Counted from the first letter of the stretch, positions 27,324 through 36,027 are shown. The stretch: 64,000 nt of DNA from Parahoeflea alexandrii (GCF_027214025.1 NZ_JAPWHB010000001.1:806001-870000); one strand, 5' to 3'. Translations and numbers: made by a program. Notes: a model not told the origin generated them from the letters alone.

Positions 27324-28133
27324 CTAAAAGGTCTTGGCGTCGAATTCGCGATGGAAGAGGTTTATAGTGTTGACGACACCGGCCAGCATCTTTGGCAGTT
27401 CGTCAACGACGGATACCATTTTGGTGTTTCCGCATTGCGCGAATGCTATCGTCGGGGCGATGTCGGTCTTTGCCTCAAAGTCCGGCTCAGGACTGCCGAG
27501 ACGGATCCGAAAGAACTCTTTATTTTCTTTACCAATGGCGACAGCCGCAGCTTCTCCAAAGCCTACGATGGAGGGTACGTTACCGGAGGCGTCCTTTCCG
27601 CTCCCCCCAACAGTGACTTGGCTGCCGAGCCTCCCGGTCGAGGCAAGCAGGATCGGAAGTCGGTGTTTGTCTATGGCGTTGAGCTCACGGACTACGGCGA
27701 GGATGGTGTCTCTAGGCTTCGAAGCCGTGTAAGGCTGTACGGAGCGTATGATGTCTTGGGCAGAGGGGCTAACATCTTCTATCGCGCCCTTCTTACAGGC
27801 TTTCCTGAATTCCTGCGCTTTGGTGTAGACGGGGAAGTAGTGCCGTTTCTCAACCGTTTTGCCATTAATGGTCACGAGGGCGCAGAAGAGATGGTCCAAG
27901 CTCGACGCGAGTTGGTGGAGGATTTCTCCGGCGAGCACGGCGAACCGAAGAGGCACTGGCTTAGCCTCCCTGACCAGAAAAATATACTCAGTGAAATTCT
28001 TCTGGAATTCGTGGGAGACGATGTACGGTGGAGGGTCGGATGCGAAGAACGCAGAGATCTCAGTATTGAGATTCTTGATCAATTCGTCGGCCCGCTCAAT
28101 TTTCGCTCGAATTCCGAAAAGCAGTTCATGCAT
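27324..28133 (-). CDS. Unrecognised accessory protein with helical N-terminus
   Basis: 269 aa. I do not recognise a named family. The first 100 residues look helical and contain LHQLASSLDHLFCALVTING (core HQLASSLDHL), a motif common in scattered bacterial accessory proteins and reminiscent of HEPN-like helical bundles, followed by HYFPVYTKAQEF. The later part is beta-rich (RLGSQVTVGGSG). No signal peptide or membrane segment. The gene is lower in GC and more even in codon use than its neighbours, suggesting recent gain. It sits between the GTA cluster and a toxin-antitoxin pair. The opposite-strand frame is long but shows poor protein character. Confidence 0.65.
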   Translation of the reverse strand: MHELLFGIRAKIERADELIKNLNTEISAFFASDPPPYIVSHEFQKNFTEYIFLVREAKPVPLRFAVLAGEILHQLASSLDHLFCALVTINGKTVEKRHYFPVYTKAQEFRKACKKGAIEDVSPSAQDIIRSVQPYTASKPRDTILAVVRELNAIDKHRLPILLASTGRLGSQVTVGGSGKDASGNVPSIVGFGEAAAVAIGKENKEFFRIRLGSPEPDFEAKTDIAPTIAFAQCGNTKMVSVVDELPKMLAGVVNTINLFHREFDAKTF

Positions 28134-28280
28134 GGCTTACCACGACAAGGACAGAGAGAGACGGAGCAGCTAAGGGACGACACCCTGAGTCGTGCGCAAA
28201 CCACACCTCCGAAACCTAAACGGGAATTGGACAAGGCGAAAGCCGACAACAACATGGAAGAGCTTTCTTAGTGGGAGGCC

Positions 28281-28553
28281 CTAACCCTTGCCTGTGTAGT
28301 CGGACAAGAACGGATCCTGCTGTCCGTTAACAAAGTCAAACCCCGTGAGAAGGGATCTGGTCCATGACAATAAAGTCAGTTCCTGCATCACGTCCCCATC
28401 AGTGTTATCCCGAAACTCCCCGTATGCCGCACGGAGCCTTTCTAGAAACCGTTCTTTAAAAGATGGATCGGTTTCAGCGAGAGTTTGAACGATGCAAGCG
28501 GCAAGGACAGCCGTACCCCGCATGGAGTGATCTAGAGCAGTTTTCTTCACCAT
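28281..28553 (-). CDS. Small unrecognised accessory protein
   Basis: 90 aa, ATG at 28553. Mostly helical and acidic: LAACIVQTLAETDPSFKERFLERLRAAYGEF (pieces FKERFLERLRAAYGEF and DVMQELTLLSWTRSLL). No export or membrane signal. A TATACT-like -10 lies upstream in an AT-rich stretch. It precedes the gene at 27324-28133 on the same strand by 147 bases and may form an operon with it. Function unknown. Confidence 0.55.
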   Translation of the reverse strand: MVKKTALDHSMRGTAVLAACIVQTLAETDPSFKERFLERLRAAYGEFRDNTDGDVMQELTLLSWTRSLLTGFDFVNGQQDPFLSDYTGKG

Positions 28554-28732
28554 CGCGTCTTCATCTCTACCCGAAGAATAGAAGTATATACCTTTTTTAC
28601 CTATACGTAACCAGATTGACTAGTTCGGTTAGATTTCAACAACTTTTCCTCTGCCACCCGTAGCACAACTCGGAACGCTCAGATTTTCTAACAAATCTTG
28701 TTAATTCCTATCAACCCGGTTAAACTGCCCAC

Positions 28733-29002
28733 ATGAAACACGAGCCGATGAAGACCCTCACCATCTCGCTTTCCGCGCAGCAGATCGCGCGGCTGCACGA
28801 GGCCGTCGCGTCGGGGGCCTATGCGTCCAACAGCGAGGTGATGCGCGATGCGCTGCGGCTGTGGGAGCAGCAACAGGAACTGCGCGCGCTCGAAATCAGT
28901 CGGCTGAAGCGCGCCTATGACGAGGGCATGGCCAGCGGCGAAGGCCGCGTGGTGGATGCCGGGTCTCTGCTCGCTGAACTGAAAGCGGAGCGCCGTGGCT
29001 GA
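28733..29002 (+). CDS. parD: ParD-type antitoxin
   Basis: 89 aa. A ribbon-helix-helix N-terminus (KTLTISLSAQQIARLHEAV, ASNSEVMRDALRLWE) and a helical C-terminal toxin-binding tail (DAGSLLAELKAERRG) are classic for ParD/CopG-type antitoxins. It binds DNA to repress the operon and neutralises ParE. The start is 28733, with 28748 also possible. It overlaps parE by 8 bases. Confidence 0.92.
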   Translation: MKHEPMKTLTISLSAQQIARLHEAVASGAYASNSEVMRDALRLWEQQQELRALEISRLKRAYDEGMASGEGRVVDAGSLLAELKAERRG

Positions 29003-29282
29003 GGCCCGGCTCAGCCCCCGGGCCGAGCAGGATATCCGCGACATCTGGCGCAACATCGCCATCGACAATGAACCGGCGGCGGACGCTGTGCTGCGGCGCA
29101 TGCTGGAGAAGGCCGATCTTGCCGCAACGCAGCCGAAAATGAGCGTGGCGCGCCCGGAATTGAGTCCCACGGCCCGTATCCTCATCGAAGGCAACTACAT
29201 CCTGATTTACGAGCCCATGCCCTACGGCATCCTTGTCGTTGCCATTGTTTATGGTGGACGCGATCCCGAGAGCTGGATTTAG
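28995..29282 (+). CDS. parE: ParE-type toxin
   Basis: 95 aa with a GTG start at 28995 inside the end of parD, the usual coupling. RelE/ParE fold: LSPRAEQDIRDIWRNIAIDNE at the start and ILIEGNYILIYEPMPYGILVVAIVYGGRDP at the end (pieces GNYILIYEP and IVYGGRD). Chromosomal ParE toxins poison DNA gyrase. Full length with no visible damage. Confidence 0.92.
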   Translation: MAEARLSPRAEQDIRDIWRNIAIDNEPAADAVLRRMLEKADLAATQPKMSVARPELSPTARILIEGNYILIYEPMPYGILVVAIVYGGRDPESWI

Positions 29283-29299
29283 TAGCGAGACATCCCCCC

Positions 29300-29610
29300 C
29301 TAATGTCTCGCATCCCCGGCGATCCGCATCGCCTCGTCCATCTCGTCGCGCAGCACCGCGAGGTCGCCCTTGGCGAGACCGAGCGTCAGCTGGCCGCCGC
29401 CTTCGACTTCCGGCGCCAGCGCCAATTCGTCGGCTGCGTTCATGGCCAGCCCCATCGTGGTGGTCTTCAGCACCTGAAAATTCGGCCACTCCTCCTCGGG
29501 CAGGCTCGCCATCACCTGGCCCAAATGGCTCGCGAGCGCGGCAATCGTCGCCAGCACGACCTTGGCGTCGAGTTCGAGGCCGATCTTCTGCCCACCGGCC
29601 AGCGCCTAGG
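29300..29610 (-). pseudogene. Truncated copy of the gene at 30166-30561
   Basis: The reading frame is a near-identical copy of the C-terminal three quarters of the 131-aa protein encoded at 30166-30561 (shared ALASHLGQVMA, LPEEEWPNFQVLKTT, GGGQLTLGLAKGDLAVLRDE). Homology continues upstream as KIGLELDAKVV and then meets an in-frame TAG at 29606-29608, where the intact gene reads AFGVAGG. Beyond it the sequence changes to a parDE fragment. The N-terminal third is missing. An ATG inside would give an 85-aa product, but the gene is best seen as decayed. Confidence 0.85.
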
Positions 29611-29620
29611 CGGCGCGATC

Positions 29621-29682
29621 GATGCCGGATCTCTGCTTGCAGAACTTGCGGCAGAGCGCCGTGGCTGAGGCCCGGCTCGGCC
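29621..29682 (+). pseudogene. Remnant of a second parDE operon (parD 3' end, parE 5' end)
   Basis: About 62 bases match the intact parD-parE junction: DAGSLLAEL.AERRG, stop TGA, and the overlapping GTG start of parE with AEARLG. Most of both genes is gone. It is fused directly to the truncated gene copy on the left and to the end of the secreted-protein gene on the right, evidence for an old rearrangement or deletion. Confidence 0.85.
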
Positions 29683-29684
29683 TC

Positions 29685-30032
29685 CTACTCAAGAATCCGG
29701 CATTTCATCTTGCCGCCATTGGTGCCGTATTTCACCTCCCATTCCTTGCAATATTTCATCGCATTGGCCCGGGAGGTTGCTGCGCTCTTGCTGTACCAGA
29801 AGCCGCAGCCCCTGAGGCGTTTGCCGGCGGCATCGCTCCTGCCGGCAAAGGCCCATTCCCACTCCGGATACTCCTTGCGGTACTGGCGGAACTTCCTTCG
29901 CACCTTGCTGCAACCGTTAAACGAGTTGGCCATTTTTTTCAGATCGTCGTCAAAGGCCTTGTCCGCATGCGCCGGCGCCGATTGCGACAGCGCAAGAACG
30001 GCGCAAGCCAACAGGATCTTCAGTATCTTCAT
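29685..30032 (-). CDS. Small secreted cysteine-containing protein
   Basis: 115 aa from ATG 30032, with AGGGGGG upstream. A clear signal peptide (MKILKILLACAVLALSQSAPAHA) ends at AHA. The mature protein has four cysteines (NGCSK, RGCGF, YCKEW, MKCRI), enough for two disulfides, and is basic (KVRRKFRQYRKEYPEWEWAF). Family not recognised. It lies between the parDE remnant and the intact paralogue gene. Confidence 0.75.
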   Translation of the reverse strand: MKILKILLACAVLALSQSAPAHADKAFDDDLKKMANSFNGCSKVRRKFRQYRKEYPEWEWAFAGRSDAAGKRLRGCGFWYSKSAATSRANAMKYCKEWEVKYGTNGGKMKCRILE

Positions 30033-30165
30033 GATGCCCCCCTGCAACTCTGCGTCCCTCACCCGCCCCAACGGTGACTGGTTTCCCGATCGCCGCCGCC
30101 GCATGAGCTCAAGATACGCAAAGGCTACCGCCGCGAGGCCGTTCGGGCAATACTCTGGCATGGCC

Positions 30166-30561
30166 TTAATGCCGCGAACCCTCCGCGATCCGCATCGCCT
30201 CGTCGATCTCGTCGCGCAGCACGGCCAGGTCGCCCTTGGCGAGGCCCAGGGTGAGTTGGCCGCCGCCCTCGAGTTCCAGCGCCAGCGCCAGTTCGCCCTG
30301 AGGGTTCATGGCAAGCCCCATGGCAGTGGTCTTGAGCACCTGGAAATTCGGCCACTCCTCCTCGGGCAGCGTCGCCATCACCTGACCCAGATGGCTCGCG
30401 AGCGCGGTGATCGTCGCCGGCACGACCTTGGCGTCGAGTTCGAAGCCGACTTTGCCGCCGCCCGCCACGCCGAAGGCAAGCGCCACCGAGCGGTTGCGCG
30501 GCCGCGCCTCCCCGGCGAGAAGGATTTCGAGTTTCGGCGGCGTGTCGATTGTGTCTGCCAC
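30166..30561 (-). CDS. Conserved small protein of unknown function (intact copy)
   Basis: 131 aa. No signal or membrane segment. An N-terminal part (EILLAGEARPRNRSVALAFGV) is followed by a helix with ALASHLGQVMATLPEEEWP and by LTLGLAKGDLAVLRDEIDEAMR. Family not recognised. It has a truncated copy at 29300-29610, so the locus has been duplicated. Confidence 0.72.
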   Translation of the reverse strand: MADTIDTPPKLEILLAGEARPRNRSVALAFGVAGGGKVGFELDAKVVPATITALASHLGQVMATLPEEEWPNFQVLKTTAMGLAMNPQGELALALELEGGGQLTLGLAKGDLAVLRDEIDEAMRIAEGSRH

Positions 30562-30663
30562 GGTGCATTTCTCCTCAATTCGGGTCCGAGCCTGGTGGCG
30601 TTATAGGTGGGGGCTGCAGGCGCCATCGCAAGCACTTGGGATCCCCCCTCCGTTTAACGCACG

Positions 30664-30696
30664 AAAAAACCGCCAGAGAGAAAACTCTCCGGCGGT
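30664..30696 (-). terminator. Rho-independent terminator
   Basis: An ACCGCC-GAGAG/CTCTC-GGCGGT stem with a four-base loop (30669-30696) is followed on the minus strand by six T. It lies downstream of the 53-aa DUF1328 gene and before the 131-aa gene, and separates those units. Confidence 0.85.
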
Positions 30697-30769
30697 TCGA
30701 GCTGTGCTTCAGCTGAAGGATGAAGAACGTGTGGCTCTGGAGCGCCGTGCATCACTTGGACGCACAAAG

Positions 30770-30840
30770 GCCGCTCTAGCACTTTGAATCCAGAGCATCT
30801 TGTCTGCATTCAGACGGTTCCGCCCGAACGCAGGATGCTC
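30770..30840. repeat. Small palindromic repeat next to the DUF1328 gene
   Basis: GAGCATC (30793-30799) and GATGCTC (30834-30840) bound a segment with the inner inverted pieces GTTCGGGCGGAACCGT-like; to its left is GCTCTAGCACTTTGAA, also seen beside the palindromic repeat near 48940. It abuts the DUF1328 stop codon and may act as a terminator-like hairpin. Assigned to a rhizobial intergenic repeat family by style only. Confidence 0.6.
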
Positions 30841-31001
30841 TAGGCAATGGCGACGATGCCGAGAACGGCAAGCAGGAACAGGACCAGCACCAGGCCGATC
30901 AGGAATTTCGCGCCGGTGAGCGCTGCGCCCGACAGCCGGCCGAAACCGAGCAGGCCGGCGACGGCAGCGACAATCAGCAAAATCAGGATCCACTGGATCA
31001 T
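30840..31001 (-). CDS. Small membrane protein, DUF1328
   Basis: 53 aa. Begins MIQWILILLIVAAVAGLLG, then GFGRLSGAALTGAKFLIGLVL and a final hydrophobic stretch: two membrane helices around a conserved Gly-rich loop, the DUF1328/YtjA pattern. A strong GGAGGG site lies before the ATG. It is monocistronic and of unknown function; in related bacteria such genes respond to stress. Confidence 0.9.
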   Translation of the reverse strand: MIQWILILLIVAAVAGLLGFGRLSGAALTGAKFLIGLVLVLFLLAVLGIVAIA

Positions 31002-31169
31002 GGAACAACCCTCCGTTTCATTTCACCAAGGCTCAACGCCGACATCGGAAAAAGGTTCCCGCCACCACCTGCTTGTGCCGGGCGTCGCCACCGCCGCGCC
31101 GCCTCAGCCGGCCGGCAGCAGGCTCATACCGTCGAGAAGCCCGAGCACGGATCAAACGGGCAGTCCGGT

Positions 31170-32228
31170 TCAGGGAACCGCCACCGTCTCTCCGATCGGC
31201 AGCACCGTTACCTTGACGCCGATCTCGCGTCCGGCCTGCCGGAACCGGCGCACGGTATCGCTGGGCCGCTCCGGCGAGAGCTTGAAGGTGCCCCAGTGGA
31301 TCCCGATCGCCAGGCGCGCACCCACCTCACGCGCGATCCGCACCGCTTCCTCGGGATTGACATGCATGTCGGCCACCAGCTCGCGCGGTTCATAGGCGCC
31401 GATCGGCACCAGCAACAGGTCGACGGGGCCGTGCGACCTGCCGATCTGCCTGAATGCAGGCCCGTAGCCGGTGTCGCCGATGAACAGGATCTTCTTGCGT
31501 CCGTCGGTTATCACCCAGGAAAAGGCGTCGCCGGTCTTGAGCGCGGTGAGATTGCGCCTGGTCTCGTGGTGGGCGGGTTCGGCGGTGATCGTCAGGCCCT
31601 GGAATTGCGTCGGCGCACCCAGCCGCGGGCGGATGATGCGCACGGGGCCGGCCTGCCGCACGATCCCGGTCACGCCCGGAGGGACAAGGACTTCCAGTTC
31701 CGGAAACCGGCGCGCCAGCGCGGTCATCGTCGGCAGGTGAAGGTGGTCGTAGTCGCCATGCGAAAGGACGACCGCGTCGATCTCCGGCAGATCGTCGACG
31801 CGAATGGGGATGTCCACGAGCCTTTGCGGCAGGGGGCTGACGGTCGACGGCCTGGGTTCGAGCACCGGGTCGGTGAGGAGGCACCGCCCGCCGATAGAGA
31901 TGATGGCCGAGGAATGGCCGAGCCATGTCACGGCCGCCCGGTCGCCGCTGCAGGCATCGCTCACCCGCGCGGCTGCGGTGGGCACGATTTCGGCCGCATC
32001 GCCCACGCCCCAGTGGTAGCGGCCGAGCGCTATGTTGACATGATGGTGGGCCAGGCCAAGCGCCCTGACGGGTGCTGTGGCGACCTCGCCGCGGCGCTCG
32101 CCCGGCCCCTGCCCGGTTCCGGACGCGGCGCACCCCAAAAGCAGCGCGGGCAGCACCAGCATGGCGGCCAGCATCATGCTCATTCGCCGTGTGAGGGGAC
32201 TTGCCGCCCGGTCCGTCGGTGGACTCAA
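31170..32228 (-). CDS. Metallo-beta-lactamase-fold lipoprotein hydrolase
   Basis: 352 aa. A signal peptide with lipobox LLLGC (Cys about 33) suggests an outer-membrane or periplasmic anchor. The MBL core starts at about residue 95 (AAVTWLGHSSAIISIGG). The metal motif reads SHGDYDHLH, with Asp where many relatives have the second His of HxHxDH. Later ligands fit GDTGYG and GIHWGTFKL. This is the NAPE-PLD/UlaG-like branch (AEPAHHETRR, VPIGAYEP). Substrate unknown; a phosphodiesterase or lactonase on lipids or sugars is possible. The start could be at MSMML, 15 codons in. Confidence 0.83.
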   Translation of the reverse strand: MSPPTDRAASPLTRRMSMMLAAMLVLPALLLGCAASGTGQGPGERRGEVATAPVRALGLAHHHVNIALGRYHWGVGDAAEIVPTAAARVSDACSGDRAAVTWLGHSSAIISIGGRCLLTDPVLEPRPSTVSPLPQRLVDIPIRVDDLPEIDAVVLSHGDYDHLHLPTMTALARRFPELEVLVPPGVTGIVRQAGPVRIIRPRLGAPTQFQGLTITAEPAHHETRRNLTALKTGDAFSWVITDGRKKILFIGDTGYGPAFRQIGRSHGPVDLLLVPIGAYEPRELVADMHVNPEEAVRIAREVGARLAIGIHWGTFKLSPERPSDTVRRFRQAGREIGVKVTVLPIGETVAVP

Positions 32229-32442
32229 TACACAACTCCGTTCCGGTCCCGCACCGTCACCGGTGACGGAAAATTCCGTTCGCAGCGATCCGAGGTTGGC
32301 TGTCGGCCGGATTTTCCACCTCGATGCTCCGGCGCCAATCTGCGGTCATTCCGCCCTCCGATCAAGCTGAATTGCGCCTTGCCCATCGGCCGGCAGGCAT
32401 ATGGCTGTTGCTGTCACCGCAGTGCTGCTGCCTGGTCCGGGC

Positions 32443-32916
32443 TCACGGCTCCTCGCCCGGCCAGTCGACCAGGTAGTCCTCGAAATCCTCGACATCGATG
32501 CCGACCTCGCTCACCGTGCGGCCGCGCACCGAGACGCCGGCCTCGTGCACGGTTTCCGGATCGCCCGAGACCAGCGGATGCCACCAGTAGAGATCGGCGC
32601 CCTCGGCCACCAGCCGGTAGCCGCAGGTCGGCGGCAGCCAGGTGATGGTGTCGACCTGCGCCGGCGTCAGGCCGATGCAGTCGGGCACGGTGGCCTGACG
32701 GTTTTCATAGTCCTTGCAGCGGCAGCTCTCGCCGTCGAGCAGGCGGCAGGCGATGGAGGTCCAGGCGATCTCGCCGGTGTCCCAGTCCTCGAGCTTGTTC
32801 AGACAGCAGCGGCCGCAGCCGTCGCACAGGCTTTCCCATTCGGCCTTGGTCATCTGGGAGAGCGTCTTGGCTTTCCAGAACGGCGTGGCGTCCATGAGCG
32901 GCTTCCTTTTTGTCAT
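32443..32916 (-). CDS. YcgN/YkgJ-family cysteine-cluster protein (UPF0260)
   Basis: 157 aa. [14 protein letters not shown] near the front and [22 protein letters not shown] behind carry the clustered cysteines of UPF0260/YcgN, probably binding zinc or an iron-sulfur cluster. Then [12 protein letters not shown] and WWHPLVSGD are standard. Function not established. An alternative start is the Met at residue 8. It diverges from the penicillin-binding protein gene. Confidence 0.92.
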   Translation of the reverse strand: MTKRKPLMDATPFWKAKTLSQMTKAEWESLCDGCGRCCLNKLEDWDTGEIAWTSIACRLLDGESCRCKDYENRQATVPDCIGLTPAQVDTITWLPPTCGYRLVAEGADLYWWHPLVSGDPETVHEAGVSVRGRTVSEVGIDVEDFEDYLVDWPGEEP

Positions 32917-33037
32917 CTCGGCGCGCGTGCAGGCGCGCTGGCGGCTTGTCCTTTGACTGAAAATGCGCCAAAAGCATAGGCCACAGGGGCAAAAACTGTG
33001 GTGACATCATGCACCGCGGGAACAGCAACGCGCGACG

Positions 33038-35266
33038 ATGCAGGTCGCCAACGCCCGCAATGGACCAAGACCCGTGCAAGACCCGTTCAATCAGGAAAAC
33101 CGGCCGCGCAAGCGCTCCAACATCCTTCTCCGCATTGATTCCTGGATCGATTCGTCGATCTGGAACGCCGGATTCCGCGTTGGCGAGATCTGGGAGGAGA
33201 TCACCATCTTCTTCCGCCGCTTCCGCACCCGCGGGATCTGGAAGGCGGTGTTCGAGATCGCCGGCGAAGGCATGAACGCCGGCACCGCGGGCTTCGTGCT
33301 GCTTCTGGCGCTGGCGCTGCCGGCGTTTGAGGAAACGGCGGGCAACTGGCGGGCGCGCGACGATTTCGCCGTCACCTTCCTCGACCGCTACGGCAACGAG
33401 ATCGGCCATCGCGGCATCATCCACGAGGATTCGGCCCCCGTCGACCAGCTGCCCGACCATTTCGTCAAGGCGGTGCTGGCCACCGAAGACCGGCGCTTCT
33501 TCGAGCATTTCGGCATCGATTTTCTGGGCCTCGCCCGCGCCATGACCGAGAACGTCAAGGCCAACTCCGTTGTCCAGGGCGGTTCCACCATCACCCAGCA
33601 GCTGGCCAAGAACCTGTTTCTGACCAACGAGCGGACGCTCGAGCGCAAGGTCAAGGAGGCGTTCCTGGCCTTCTGGCTCGAGGCCAACCTGTCGAAGAAG
33701 GAAATTCTCAGGCTCTATCTCGACCGCGCCTACATGGGCGGCGGCACCTTCGGGGCGGCGGCGGCGGCGCAGTTCTATTTCGGCAAGGACATCACCGAAG
33801 TCTCGATCGCCGAAGCGGCGATGCTGGCGGGCCTGTTCAAGGCCCCTGCCCGCTACGCGCCGCACATCAACCTGCCGGCCGCGCGGGCGCGCGCCAACGA
33901 GGTGCTGTCCAACCTGGTGCAGGGCAATCTGATGACCGAGGGCCAGGTCATCGGCGCGCGGCGCAATCCCGCCAGCGTCATCGACCGCGGCGATCACGAG
34001 GCGCCCGATTATTTCCTCGACTGGGCCTTCGACGAGGTCAAGCGCATTGCCGCCAAGTTCGACCAGCATTCGCTGATCGTGCGCACCACCATCGATCCGG
34101 GCATGCAGGAAGCCGCGGACGCGGCGGTGGAAGCGGGCTTGCGGCAATATGGCAAACAGTACCGCGCCAGCCAGGCAGCCATGGTGCTGATCGAGAACGG
34201 CGGCGCCGTGCGCGCCATGGTCGGCGGCCGCGACTACGGCGAAAGCCAGTTCAACCGCGCCAGCCGCGCGCTCCGGCAGCCCGGCTCCTCGTTCAAGATC
34301 TACACCTATTCGCTGGCCATGGAAAAAGGCATGACGCCGGACAGTCCGATCGTCGACGCGCCGATCCACTGGGGCAACTGGAACCCGCACAATTATTCCG
34401 GCGGCTATTCCGGCCGCATCGACATCAAGACCGCGCTGGCGCGCTCGATCAACACCATCCCCGTACGGCTCGCCAAGGAGCGGCTCGGCGAGGACCCGAT
34501 CGGCCAGATCATGGCGCAGGCAAAGAAATTCGGTGTCGAAACCCCGATCCGCCGCGACGTGACGATCCCGATCGGCACCTCGGAAGTCACCGTGCTCGAC
34601 CAGGCCACGGCCTACGCGGTGTTCCCCACCGGCGGCTACCAGTCGCGCCGCCACGGCATCGCGCAGATCCTGAACTACAATGGCGACGTGCTTTACGATT
34701 TCAGCCGCGACGAGCCGGCGCCCGAACGGGTGCTGTCTGAAACCGCCGGCGCCTACATGAACCAGATGCTGACCCGGGTTCCCTATGTCGGCACGGCGCG
34801 GCGCGCCGCCGTCGACGGCGTTCTGACCGGCGGCAAGACCGGGACCACCCAGGCCTATCGCGACGCCTGGTTCTGCGGCTTCACCGGCAATTTCACCGCC
34901 GCGGTCTGGTTCGGCAACGACGACTACACCTCGTCCAACCGGATGACCGGCGGTTCGCTTCCGGCCATGACCTTCAAGCGGGTGATGGACTACGCACACC
35001 AGGGCATTGAGCTGAGGGCCATTCCCGGCGTCGAAAACCCGTTCCCGGAACCCAAGTCCGCGCCGCAGGTGGCCAGATCGGCCACCGACGAGAACGGCAA
35101 CCCGGTGCCGGCGCGGCAGCGCTCGCGCTCGCTCAACCGGGACACCACCGAGGTCCTGCGCGGGCTGGTGGAGAAGTTCAACAGCGCCATTCCGCTTGGC
35201 GCGCCCGAGCGGCTGGCCGCTGTCAGCGACCAGCCGGAACTTGTGCCGGCCACCGCCGAGCAATGA
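33038..35266 (+). CDS. Class A penicillin-binding protein (glycosyltransferase-transpeptidase)
   Basis: 742 aa. A cytoplasmic basic tail and one membrane helix (about 80-96) precede a GT51 glycosyltransferase domain with the catalytic Glu150 in ATEDRRFFEHFG and QGGSTITQQLAKNLFL. The transpeptidase domain has SSFK (Ser417), SIN (ARSINT) and KTGTT near residue 602. It polymerises and cross-links peptidoglycan at the inner membrane. The C-terminal tail is Pro/Arg-rich. It is the PBP1a/1C type; the subtype is left open. A long reading frame on the opposite strand is a shadow of it. Confidence 0.95.
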   Translation: MQVANARNGPRPVQDPFNQENRPRKRSNILLRIDSWIDSSIWNAGFRVGEIWEEITIFFRRFRTRGIWKAVFEIAGEGMNAGTAGFVLLLALALPAFEETAGNWRARDDFAVTFLDRYGNEIGHRGIIHEDSAPVDQLPDHFVKAVLATEDRRFFEHFGIDFLGLARAMTENVKANSVVQGGSTITQQLAKNLFLTNERTLERKVKEAFLAFWLEANLSKKEILRLYLDRAYMGGGTFGAAAAAQFYFGKDITEVSIAEAAMLAGLFKAPARYAPHINLPAARARANEVLSNLVQGNLMTEGQVIGARRNPASVIDRGDHEAPDYFLDWAFDEVKRIAAKFDQHSLIVRTTIDPGMQEAADAAVEAGLRQYGKQYRASQAAMVLIENGGAVRAMVGGRDYGESQFNRASRALRQPGSSFKIYTYSLAMEKGMTPDSPIVDAPIHWGNWNPHNYSGGYSGRIDIKTALARSINTIPVRLAKERLGEDPIGQIMAQAKKFGVETPIRRDVTIPIGTSEVTVLDQATAYAVFPTGGYQSRRHGIAQILNYNGDVLYDFSRDEPAPERVLSETAGAYMNQMLTRVPYVGTARRAAVDGVLTGGKTGTTQAYRDAWFCGFTGNFTAAVWFGNDDYTSSNRMTGGSLPAMTFKRVMDYAHQGIELRAIPGVENPFPEPKSAPQVARSATDENGNPVPARQRSRSLNRDTTEVLRGLVEKFNSAIPLGAPERLAAVSDQPELVPATAEQ

Positions 35267-35439
35267 TCGGCGGCAACGGGCTCGGGCAGTCGTGCATATC
35301 CCGATCTTTTCAGGACGGGTGACTGGTTATTGGCGCGGTATTGTGCTTTTTCGTCACGCGCGATGCGGTTTGCGCGCACCATGAATCCCAAGGCGTGGCC
35401 GCGGCCACGCACCCGATCTGACGAAGGAAGCCAAGCCAC

Positions 35440-36027
35440 GTGTTTCGTCTGCCTGCCCTGGTTGCTCTGACGCTGGCGATCGCTTTTGGCGGTGGCGCCT
35501 GGTCGGCCTCGTGGATGCTCAAGGCCACCTCCGGCTTCGGCGCCATCACGCTCGGATCGTGGAGCGCCTATCCCGACCTGCAGACTGCCGACGCCGATCC
35601 CTTCGCCAAGGCGCACCGCGCCGGCGACGGCAAGATCCTGCTCGGCCGCGCCGAAGGCCTGGTGTTCACCGCCCGGAGCGATGAAACCGGCGCGGCGCTG
35701 TCGGGGCGCTGCAGCTATGAAATCTCCGGATCGACACCGCCGTCGCGGTTCTGGACACTCAGGGTCGCGGACGCCGACGGCATGCCGCTTGAGGCGCCCG
35801 AGCGGGTTCCCGTCAGCCTGAATTCCTGGACCACGCTGCGCAACATCGACGGCAGCTTCCGCATCCGGCTCGGCGCCGCACCCCATTCAGGCAACTGGAT
35901 CTGGCTCGATTCGCCAGGCGGGGTCAGCTTCGTGCTGACGCTGATCGACACGCCGACAGCCGCCTCGGTCAGCATGGTCGAGCTCGACATGCCGAAGATC
36001 TCGCTCATCGGGTGCGCCGATGCGTAG
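35440..36027 (+). CDS. DUF1214 domain protein
   Basis: 195 aa with a GTG start at 35440 and GAAGGAAG just before. One N-terminal membrane anchor or signal (LVALTLAIAFGGGAW) and a beta-rich body containing GRAEGLVFTARSDETG and APHSGNWIWLDS, the DUF1214 pattern. It overlaps the next gene by 8 bases; DUF1214 and DUF1254 proteins occur together, often as split halves of a larger protein. Exported, function unknown. Confidence 0.87.
   Translation: MFRLPALVALTLAIAFGGGAWSASWMLKATSGFGAITLGSWSAYPDLQTADADPFAKAHRAGDGKILLGRAEGLVFTARSDETGAALSGRCSYEISGSTPPSRFWTLRVADADGMPLEAPERVPVSLNSWTTLRNIDGSFRIRLGAAPHSGNWIWLDSPGGVSFVLTLIDTPTAASVSMVELDMPKISLIGCADA

Noticed and set aside
27303-28271. 322-codon plus-strand frame
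   Set aside because: Opposite the 269-aa minus gene; the minus frame has better protein character and a helical motif. Not fully excluded.
32705-35263. 852-codon open frame on the minus strand
   Set aside because: It lies opposite the penicillin-binding protein, which has complete catalytic motifs. The minus frame has the Gly/Asp/Arg-rich composition of a shadow and no domain.
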